Part shown: positions 45,380 through 54,017 of the stretch, piece by piece
Layout of the letters: every line of letters starts with the position of its first letter
Position numbering within the stretch: the first letter of the stretch is position 1
Notes under the pieces: model-generated
The model's input: only the letters and a program-made list of their open reading frames with translations
Database searches by the model: none
What the model was told of the DNA's origin: nothing
NCBI GenBank assembly: GCA_038501195.1
Contig: JBBPUQ010000003.1
Coordinates: 1,256,501 to 1,320,500, forward strand
Origin: Nemania diffusa
Taxonomy: Eukaryota > Ascomycota > Sordariomycetes > Xylariales > Xylariaceae
Direction: 5' to 3'
DNA: 64,000 nt
Position numbers and translations under genes: made by a program

Positions 45380-46824
45380 ATGGCAAGTTCCTCAGAGACC
45401 ATGGGATCATCTCCGTCCTGGGAAGACAGCCCTCCATCATCGGTCGATTCCAAGCAAAGGGGTAAAGTCAGAGACTGGACTCAGTTCGAATTAGCCACAG
45501 TTTGCGCCCTCATATGCCAACACGAGCACCGCGTGCCTCACAAAGACAGGCTTAAGACGCGCTTTCGTCGCAGGCGCACGGGTGGCAACGGCACGGACTA
45601 TGCTAGAGACTGGGTACTCCGGTTCGCCACGATGCTGAATGAGGCCGTTCACGGTGTGCACGGATACAAGAATAACATTCCAGTTGATGATGTACGTGAG
45701 CTCATGGACTTCATTGAGACCAAGAACAAGGCTGTTGTGGCGTATATCGAGAGACAGTCGGCTCCGTTCCGAGTTACACGCTCGAAGAAGTACGCGTTCC
45801 AGCGTCTGTGCAACAACTTCAATGATGCCTTCTACAAGTGGACCATCACCCGCCGAAAGAGACTTCGGGATCCAAATAGGAGGTCCGACGGGGTTAACCA
45901 TGACCTTCCAGGCGAGACTAATTGTAAGTTTATACATCCACTTTTCATATATTTACTAATTACACTCCACAACGACCCCTATTCTGATATTTGACACTGA
46001 GTTACGATACTAATTCTTGCTGTTCATCAGACAATAATCTTTCAGCCGCTTCTCGCGCCCAGGTCAACGCAGAATCTTTTTCAAACGCTGAGAGAGGATA
46101 TATTACGGACTCTGTATACGCTCAACGAAGCGGCGAGGCAGTGAACACCACTACCTCAGCCCCGGAGGCCCGTTCGTCTCGATATCCCGTCGTTCCAGTT
46201 AAACAGTTTGTTCCCCCTCATCGTCAGAATTACTACAGATCTACTACTCTCCCTCCTCCCCCTCCACCTCCCCCTACTACCCATTACGAACAGATGATCC
46301 ATCAGCCATACACCTCATATGGTATGGAGAGACACGAGATGACAGAAACTCAGCGTGTTTACCACGGCCGCCCTGATTCGACACCTTCATCTACATGGTA
46401 TCAACCCCCGGCATCTCCAGCTTTCTTCGGCCATGATAACCTACGACAAAGCATTCATCCAATGGGTCCCACACCTAATACACCCATGGCTACGGCTTCA
46501 CCGGCATACCAGTACAATTCTGAGCTCTACCAAAGCGGCCAACAACCTGTCACTCCAGGATCTCTTGCGCCGCCGATGAATAACGACCCATACACGCCGT
46601 TCTATGAGCATTATAACTATCCTGAGCCACCACAGAATGGTAGCAAATACAGCTACAATGGTGTCACCGAGACGCCCATTTCACCCAGCTCCCCAACTCA
46701 TATGTCTAGCATAGCATCTACTGGGATGATGGGAGCGCAGGCGGGAGCACCAGAGCCCGTTGAAGATGAGTATGAAACTCACTACACTAATAGTGACTTC
46801 TATCCACAGGTCCAGTACTACTAG
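45380..46824 (+). CDS. Unrecognised fungal protein, basic N-terminal domain and Tyr/Pro-rich tail
   Basis: I do not recognise this family. Exons are 45380-45923 and 46031-46824 (107-nt intron; the splice gives GETNYNNLSAA); 445 residues. After a Ser-rich start, residues about 28-175 look like one folded, Arg/Lys-rich helical domain (WTQFELATVCALICQHE, RFRRRRTGG, LRFATMLNEAVHGVHGY, YAFQRLCNNFNDAFYKW). The remaining 260 residues are disordered, with PPPPPPPP near 275, many Tyr/Pro/Ser and a Tyr-rich end (DFYPQVQYY). A basic helical domain plus a low-complexity activation-like tail, a polypyrimidine leader and a likely 5'-UTR intron are common in fungal developmental regulators. That is only an inference from layout, and DNA binding is not shown. 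Confidence 0.8.
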
Positions 46825-47047
46825 GATCGAAGAGCTCGCCTAGCCTTTTCATACTTGCAATATCTTTTGCAGTTGTGCATGCGAATTTCATCGGGGTTGC
46901 TGTTTACTTCTGTAGCCCATGGCCGATGAAGCCTATGAGGAAGACAACGAGACGAAGCAGCCAACCGGCTAAAAAGGATGGGTAGAACTAACGAGATGGA
47001 TAATTGCTACTATCAGACCTCTACCTGTCTCATCCGATGCCTAGAAG

Positions 47048-47081
<34 letters not shown>

Positions 47082-49766
47082 AGAGAAAAAAAAGCCTAAT
47101 ACTAACAGTATAGTTGCAGCTCACGACGCAGCTCTCTACTATACTGACGTTGCCCTTCCATAGAAAGATGAGCAAAGGGGTTTTCACCACGCCTTATCCT
47201 TCTTTCACCTCATTTCTCTTGCCTCCCATCCCTAGCCGCATCGCATAGAAGAACAACTTCAAGTCGTAACACGCGATACACGATGACGAGGTATGCAGCC
47301 TCCTCAAAGCAAGCAATACATTTTAGCTAACAGTTCTTCAGGTATAAATGATCTCATATATAGAGCTATATCGATAGCTCTTAGGATTTTGAACGACCAA
47401 AATTTCTTTCCAAATTGCTCGCCAGATATTTGATGTGGACTCGCGCTGAATAGATTCTCCGAAAACTGCCTTTTTAAACGATGTCGCGTTCTACAGAGAA
47501 AAGAAAGAGTTTCGCATAACACCATGTTGTCCCACGATAAATATACTGGCCAAAGAGGTACTTTTGAACCAAAGGGTTTTCAACAATAGATTTGAGGGGA
47601 GCATGGAATGAGACATGGAAACGATGGCAAGCATCCATGATCACAGTTGCAGCGGCAATAAAAAGGAGACGATTGCAAGGGAGAAATGAAGAAGAACACG
47701 CGATGCGTTCCTGTAGATTGATAGGACATATTTCCACAGCGCCTTGCCTTACTTAGCTAGAAACAAAGTTATGCTTTACTTCTCACATCCATGGTATTTC
47801 TCAAATTTACTCTAGACTGTGACGTGAGATACGCGAGACTGGTCATAGTGTATTTCCAAGGAATTTTATCCAACCATTTTCCTCGAGGCGAAGGTGCGGC
47901 TCGGCCCTTGATAAATATTATCGCGTAACTAAACCCGGGAAAGGTTTCGGGCCGCACTACACCGGTCCCGGCCCGGTCTAAATGAGTTGGCAGAGCAAAA
48001 TCTGCTGGTAGCTCCTTATGCAGTAATTACCAATAGCTATTCGAGGCATCACTAGAGCTAGAACTGTGACAGCCTTTCATGAACCAATTTTTTGATGCTA
48101 GCTACTCATATCTTTACGCTGCTTGAGGCGCGCCCCGTATTATTCTTATTATCGGATGAACATGTCAGATGTATAGCCTTGTATCCTACCTAGTGTATCA
48201 TATCTAGTGACTATATCATATGCCTTAATTGCCTTATAAGGTAGGTGTAAATAGCTAGAGGGCGAGGGTGTCGCCGTATCCGTATGATCTAGGATCTAGA
48301 CAGGGAATCAAGGGCGACAGCCTCATATATCGACTCCAACTCCAAATGTCTCCTGAAGAAATAACAGACAGATAGAGTGAGGCCTCAGAGGAAGCATGCC
48401 CCAGAAACGTGGGGAAGCGGGTTACAGCAAGCTTGCATATATCTGATATGACACATCAAATTGACTCCTAGGATGTGACACCAGGCCGAATTGTTTGCGG
48501 CCTCGCATGTAATGAACCACCACTAAGAGCAAGCCAAGTTCTTTTTTGGTATCTTTTTCTTTCGCCCTATCATATGACAGTACGTACTACGCCTCATACA
48601 TTACTACATTAGGCAGTGCCATGCCTACGAGACACGCGCGCCGTCACGCCCCAGATAGTGCCCAGGGCTAGACCCCCCATGCGCTGTGAGATCCTCGGTA
48701 ATGTAATCCGCATTGCCTCGCGCCGTTCTCGAACGCGCCGCCGATGCAGTGTCGTGCGGGAGGGAGCGCGAAGTGGGAAACACATGTGTCCCATGCAGGA
48801 GTCCGGGAGCGTTGTCCCGTGAGGAAGGAAAAAAAAACAAGGCCACGCGCCGACATCCAATCTCCCTCTCCCCATCCCCCCCCCCTTTCCTTCCTCCCCC
48901 TTCGCCTGAGCATATATGATGAAGCGTTCATGTGAGTCATTGTGCCTTGCGATCCCTCGCACTGCGCCTACGCCTCGAGGATATCACGGCGCTGGTAGTG
49001 CAGTGCGTAGACACGACTGGTTGTCCTCGGTTGTGCGTGCTAGAGATGTTTCACTAGCCAGAGGGTAAAACGACTCACCCCTCGGTCCCCTCTCATTGGT
49101 ACTACGGTATAATTGAGCAGTCTCTCGTACAGTTATTGTGTCCAGTCGTAGGGAGAGCACCACCTACCTTAGCCTATCAGGACTGTTGTGAAACCGGACG
49201 ACGTGGCCAGAGCATGAATCCAAGGCTTAGACAGGAATACTACGGCCGCATACGACGTTCTTTATTGGAACCGCTTGTTGGAGATGAATGGATTGGAGGG
49301 TCTCCTAATACTCAGACCCTTCATGATCTCTGTCTGGCATGTACGTAATAGTGTCTCTGGTGTACTTCCTCTATTCACTCGTGCCATGTTTGTAAGTGCA
49401 CCGGTACGTAGTGCATAGGCACACATACATATAGATATAGAACATGGGTATTCCCAGCCTATCTCATGAGCACTGTTGTATCCCAGTCCATCCACCCTCT
49501 ATACCTACCTATATACCTACCAATGTATAGAGATAGTAGGGCTGCATAAGTAGAGATCCATGAGACCTACATAGAGTGGTCTTAGATTGGTCTTAGATTG
49601 GTCACATCGTGGGCCTCAGTAAGTTCTAGATCCTGTGATGGGATCATGATCACAGATGCCGTTACATTTCCGCTTATTTTCTTCTGCCTTTTTCTTTTCT
49701 TCCCAGTACAGAAGATGGAGAGTAAGTAGAAAAAATATATCAAAATTAAAATAACATAAAGAAGGG
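46825..49766. other. Intergenic, nothing recognised apart from a poly-A run
   Basis: 2.9 kb. It contains an A33 homopolymer (47048-47080) and a GC-rich patch at about 48600-48780, where several frames are open by composition only. I see no conserved protein, tRNA or transposon ends. Confidence 0.45.
47048..47080. repeat. A33 homopolymer
   Basis: Thirty-three uninterrupted A on the plus strand, 220 bp after the stop of the gene at 45380-46824, with a shorter A-run just after. It may be a slippage tract or a retroposed poly-A tail, but no matching retroelement body or target duplication is visible. The length may be unreliable in assembly. Confidence 0.85.
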
Positions 49767-49772
49767 AAAAAA
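49767..49772 (-). terminator. Candidate RNA polymerase III terminator (T6)
   Basis: On the minus strand six T follow the tRNA-Lys 3' end by 42 nt. No run of four T occurs on that strand within the tRNA gene or its insert, so Pol III could read the whole gene before stopping here. Confidence 0.6.
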
Positions 49773-49814
49773 TTTGGTTGCTACTCCTAGTATTCTAAGA
49801 GGCATCAGGAATTG

Positions 49815-49944
49815 AGCCCAATGCGGGGGTCGAACCTATTATTTAGCATTAGTATTTTGTAACCATGGATGATTTTTTATCTCGTCACTCACCCGCAACC
49901 TTGAGATTAAGAGTCTCACGCTCTACCGATTGAGCTAACCGGGC
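49815..49944 (-). tRNA. tRNA-Lys(CUU): tRNA-Lys(CUU) interrupted in the T-stem by an intron-like insert
   Basis: The two pieces are 49944-49893 (52 nt) and 49835-49815 (21 nt), separated by 57 nt. Joined, they make a perfect 73-nt tRNA. The 7-bp acceptor stem (GCCCGGT with ATTGGGC; two G-T pairs), the D-stem GCTC/GAGC, the anticodon stem TGAGA/TCTCA and the T-stem GCGGG/CCCGC are all fully paired, with T as discriminator. The anticodon loop CTCTTAA gives anticodon CUU (lysine). There is no intron at the usual 37/38 position. The A box (TAGCTCAATCGG) is intact. The B box (GGTTCGACC) stays intact because the last base of the insert supplies its first G. So the gene can still be read by Pol III, but the transcript cannot fold as a tRNA unless the insert is removed. 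It is either a very young pseudogene or a gene with unorthodox maturation. Confidence 0.9.
49836..49892 (-). other. 57-nt spliceosomal-type intron inside the tRNA gene
   Basis: Read on the minus strand, the insert starts GTGAGT and ends ATAATAG. It has TACTAAT with its branch-type A 13 nt before the end. It is 57 nt long and about 30% GC, against about 60% for the tRNA. These are the donor, branch, acceptor, length and composition of the protein-gene introns in this same window (for example those of pik1, 51-67 nt). It lies after tRNA nucleotide 52, inside the T-stem. I see no duplicated target site beyond the shared G at the junctions and no bulge-helix-bulge shape by eye. Confidence 0.8.
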
Positions 49945-51019
49945 ACTTAGAGGTAGTTGAGGTTCCCGATAAACAATCGTGCGCCTTATGGGACCCGTAA
50001 GTAGGCGAGGCCACGAATTGTGTTGTCCTTTTTTTTTTTTTTTTTTCTCAACCCCCCACTGCACCCCCCTCCAATCATCCACATGCCAAAAAGCTAAAAC
50101 AAAAAAATTACCTGGTGATTTATTGGTGGATTGGCGGACTAGAGAATGCAACTAAGAACCAACCCAAGATTCTATCTGCCGAGGAACCTTTCGAAGACCC
50201 CTGATCCTGACTAGCTCGAGGGTTGGCACGTAAAACTTGAATCACCTGCTGTCGATCATTAACTTGTATGTCAACAGGGCGAACGGCTGGATCAACATTA
50301 AACAAACTACGCAAGCAGATATAGGTTGGTAGTAGAATTCGTATTACATCGACTAAGCCGCATACCAGGGAGGGCTGTGATTTGAATTCCGAGAAACAAG
50401 GCTTTTGCGTAGTAATGCATATGTGCATCTGAGACAGTCAGATTTCCCCACGCCAGTTAGAGATACTCATCACAGCCCGAATTACACTTGTGCAAATTTA
50501 TTGTATATCGAGATAGGAAGCAATTTTTGTTTATTGTAAAATAATAGAGAGGTAGCTAGATAGATAACAGTCTAAAGTGCCGTGAAGGGTAGCTAATTGA
50601 CATTATTGCGCTCGCTAGAACACCTTTGTTTTACCGTCTACATAACTATCTGACCGTGTGAAGAAAACTGCAACAAATTTTGATGACATCACTTTGTGTT
50701 ACGGAAATAGTGCAAGAAATGCTGCTGTATCAGGGGGGAAACTCACCCCCTTCTCGGTTTCCCGAATACGTGCCCTCTGCAGGGAAAAGCGAATGGAAGA
50801 AAAGGAGGTAGAACGAGAGTCATGTTGAAATGGGCCCGTAGACGGTCTGTACAATCACTCAGCGGTAGGAGTTGGTAGGGCTGCATGATTAGGTAACTGA
50901 GTGTTGCACCGTCGTTCTAAGAAAAGGCATTATCCCGGTCTCGTAGTTGTGGCAATACGCACCACGCCTGTCCAAACGCCCTGCTTGGTAGTAGTTACGC
51001 GGTGATAATCAAAGCACAG
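49945..51019. other. Intergenic, 5' flank of tRNA-Lys; T18 run
   Basis: 1.1 kb between the tRNA and the 3' end of the gene at 51020. A T18 homopolymer lies at 50029-50046. No other gene is supported. Confidence 0.5.
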
Positions 51020-52567
51020 TTAATCCCATCGTTCGATCTTCGGGGGGCTCGAGCGTTCCCCGACGCTCGCATCATCATCGTCTTCGTCATACTCGTCGTC
51101 ATCGTCCTTATCACGAGGGACCTCCTCAACGACGACTTCGAAGGACGGCATGTTGCCATCCGCGGCCATGACGTGGAAAAGGCGCGTCAGGTCCTGACCG
51201 TAGAATGTCCGTAAGTCGTACGGTTCGCCAGCGAGTATGGCCTGGCGCACTTGGGCCCGCAGGTTGGGCCGTCCGCCGGCCCTGGTGTTGCTACTGTTGG
51301 GGCTGGCGGCTCTCTTGATATCGCTTGTGAAGGCGTCCGGGTTCATGCGTACGTCAATGACGGCCGCGCTCTGGAGCGATTCACGAGTAGGCAGGCACTG
51401 AGCTATGATGCGATGCTGGCCGTGGCGTAACCAATGCACTGTGAGACGAACGGGCTGCGTAGGCATGGAAGGGTGGAAGACGGAAAAGGGCCGAGGTAGG
51501 TTGCTTCCAGGGCCATTGCTGTTTCTGTTGCCACTGTTGCCGTCGTTGGCCTTGGGGCCAGGCGGCTTAAGAGGCCGGTTGCCTCCTGGGCCTATCGGGA
51601 GGGTTTGGCCTTCCATGGGGTGTCCAGGGACACGGAAACAGGTCTTCATGAAGGGTGCCGGTGGGGGCATCACTGGGTTCATGGCATTCTGCGGACGGGG
51701 CGGTGGTGGACCGCCTGCCCTGCCCGATAAATAGGGGGGCGGAACTGGGGAAATGCCCATACCTCGAATTGCAGGCGGCGGAGCGGGAGGCCCATCCGGG
51801 CTAGGCTGTCCAGGATGTCCAGGATGTCCAGGGGGTGGAAGAAGTGGCGCTTGTCTGAGCGCGAAGGAGGGCGAGGGGGAGCGCGTAGAGCGGGAGGCCC
51901 TGGCACGTGGGGCTGAAGAGTTTGCGTGGTCGGAGAACTCCCGCACCGTTGGCCTTGAACGGGAACCCCCCACGGGCTCGTGAGCGCTAGAAGCTGGCAT
52001 GGCACGACTGCTGTGGCGGCCAGGGACATATTGTCTCTCTTTGGGCGCACCCATGGCATCCGGCGCATGCTTGAGCATCGTGGCCTCATCACCGGAACTT
52101 CCCCATTCGGAAAAGGCAGCAGTTGAGGACTCGGAGTGACCGGAGATAATGGAGGCGGCATCATCGTCATCCAAGATAGGCTCTAGCAGATCTGACTTGG
52201 GATCACGAGGGCCCGAGAAACCATACATATTGATGTATTGGTTGATCGCCTCACATGATCTTGTGTGCAGAGACTCAACGGCCTTCTGGGCGTCGTCACA
52301 AGGTGTCGACGACAGAAAGAGCTTACGGCCACCTTCGTTGCATCGAACTGCGTAGGCTTTGAAGAGGTTGGTGGTCGCGTCTTTACAGGTGATGACTTGA
52401 ACTATGTCATCTTTGCTTATGAGGAACTCGCAATTATCTAGAATTGCCCAATTAGAACAGCGAATTTCCCTCATGTAAGATGGAGAGAGGTAGTCTGACT
52501 GACCTATGATTTGTGTCCGACTGTCGAAGACTAGAGGCGACAACGGAGTTGGCATTTGGGGGGCCAT
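51020..52567 (-). CDS. Unrecognised fungal protein with Pro/Gly-rich linker
   Basis: I do not recognise the family. From the ATG at 52567 (MAPQMPTPLSP) it is 515 residues in one exon; an earlier in-frame ATG at 52642 would add 25. Two conserved-looking globular parts flank a disordered middle. The N-terminal part is at about residues 20-130 (YLSPSYMREIRCSNWAILDN, FLISKDDIVQVITCKD, AYAVRCNEGGRKLFLSS, CEAINQYINMYGFSGP). The C-terminal part is at about 370-490 (VRLTVHWLRHGQHRIIAQCL, LRAQVRQAILAGEPYDLRTFYGQDLTRLFHVM, FEVVVEEVP). The linker is rich in Pro, Gly and Ser and includes a 9-bp DNA repeat (51807-51833) encoding PGH units. The C-terminus is very acidic (Asp/Glu runs). No catalytic motif or membrane segment is visible. 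Confidence 0.8.
   Translation of the reverse strand: MAPQMPTPLSPLVFDSRTQIIGQSDYLSPSYMREIRCSNWAILDNCEFLISKDDIVQVITCKDATTNLFKAYAVRCNEGGRKLFLSSTPCDDAQKAVESLHTRSCEAINQYINMYGFSGPRDPKSDLLEPILDDDDAASIISGHSESSTAAFSEWGSSGDEATMLKHAPDAMGAPKERQYVPGRHSSRAMPASSAHEPVGGSRSRPTVREFSDHANSSAPRARASRSTRSPSPSFALRQAPLLPPPGHPGHPGQPSPDGPPAPPPAIRGMGISPVPPPYLSGRAGGPPPPRPQNAMNPVMPPPAPFMKTCFRVPGHPMEGQTLPIGPGGNRPLKPPGPKANDGNSGNRNSNGPGSNLPRPFSVFHPSMPTQPVRLTVHWLRHGQHRIIAQCLPTRESLQSAAVIDVRMNPDAFTSDIKRAASPNSSNTRAGGRPNLRAQVRQAILAGEPYDLRTFYGQDLTRLFHVMAADGNMPSFEVVVEEVPRDKDDDDEYDEDDDDASVGERSSPPKIERWD
51807..51833. repeat. 9-bp tandem repeat, three copies
   Basis: Three exact copies of TGTCCAGGA on the plus strand (the last one base off at its end), inside the coding sequence at 51020-52567, where they encode Pro-Gly-His units. 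Copy number could vary between strains. Confidence 0.8.
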
Positions 52568-54017
52568 GATGGTATGCGATACTGATAGGTATCGACGACG
52601 AGAGTAAGCCGGATTGGGGGGTTCTTGGAGGTATACTAGCATCGAGGAGAAAAGTTGGAACGGATACTATCAATTCTCATGGCCGGAGCCACCGGAGGCC
52701 AATCTTTCTTATATATTTGTATCGGGTGCACCTCGCAATAGGCTCCCTGCAGCCACGCTCCTTTGTGCGCCATACCCAATGGCAATCATTGGTTCAGCAA
52801 GGCTTGCCTGCATCTTACAAGACGCTGGCGAGGAGAGCGAGGAGCCGTGGTGCACTGCTGTGACACGCGCAAGACAGTTTCAACATGCCCAGCTCGTTGG
52901 TCCATCAGTCAAACCCGAGAACGTACTTGTAGTAAGAAAACCATGGGTCAGAGGACTACGCGGTACGGTACACGGGCTTCGCCCAGATCCTGGCAGCGTC
53001 AGACAGAGCGCTCCCTTGAGTGAGACCTGGGAGCATAGAGTGGTAATCAGACCCTCCACAAAAATAGAATGCTACTACTGTAGATAGTCACACAGCCGGC
53101 ATACTTGGAAGTGACATCGGATACCTGCCGCTTGCCCGTTGCAAGTCGGCAGCCAGCTATGTCTCGCTGCAAATGCCTATCTCCAAAGCGCCTCATAGTC
53201 CCTTACCGTATAGTTCCTGTAAGGCCGGATTTGAGGCAGGCAAAAGAAAATAACTTTCATATCTAACCCTATAGAATTCGACCGAGAGGAAGCTGAGAGG
53301 TGTAAACAAGACTTTGGCGTAGCCTACCTCAAAAGGGAATGACGTCGGAACACTTTAGAAAAAGTGAGGCGAACACATTGGCATTGGGGTCGGGTGTTTG
53401 TTTAATACGACACCCCTGAGGTCCCTTACAGTCTCTCTCCACACCGCCGCAAGAATCGCCTCAGTAAGAAGAGAAGGGGTGACATATTTATACTTGTGCA
53501 CTACTGCGTAGGTAACTGTATGACTGGTACCATAGGAGCGGATCTGACTTGTTGCATTTATTTTACGCCGCAATGCACATCGTGTAGAGCATGATGTGTT
53601 GCATGTGGACTTGAACAAAAGCCACGGGAAAAGGCGGGTTTTTGGATACCACTAGGAAGCCAATGGTACAGTAGAGTGAGGCCGCTAGATAGCTAGCACT
53701 ATCGGCCGGACTACCTGCGGCATAACGCCACAGTATCGGCTTTGATTGAAAAAGGGCGTCCTACCGGGGTCATATTTTATATAGCCGACCTGACGATGGC
53801 GTACACTGAGCTACCATGCAGTCGAGGTATTCGATATGGGTGCACCCGATATAATTACGCATGCTGACCACCTTTTGGGGGCGATTGTTGAGCACTACAC
53901 TAGATTGATGGCCAATCATCCTACACTTGTGTGCTGACACGAACCGATTATTATTTTACGATTATATGGTCTTTGATAAGGGTAGACAAAACCAACCTTC
54001 CGGTTTTCTGGTGCCTT
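52568..54017. other. Intergenic, nothing recognised
   Basis: About 1.4 kb holding the promoter of the 51020-52567 gene and the 3' end of nup82. A plus-strand frame at 52614-53087 (157 codons) has no recognisable content and overlaps the promoter. Confidence 0.45.

Noticed and set aside
48616..48962. Several overlapping frames in a GC-rich patch
   Set aside because: Many frames are open at once because of composition, and none resembles a protein.
49815..49944. Reading the tRNA as merely truncated at its T-arm
   Set aside because: The missing 3' half is present 57 nt further on and completes every stem, so the gene is interrupted rather than truncated.
52614..53087. 157-codon plus-strand frame
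   Set aside because: It overlaps the promoter and start of the opposite gene, has no recognisable motif or partner exons, and the composition is unlike the coding genes here.
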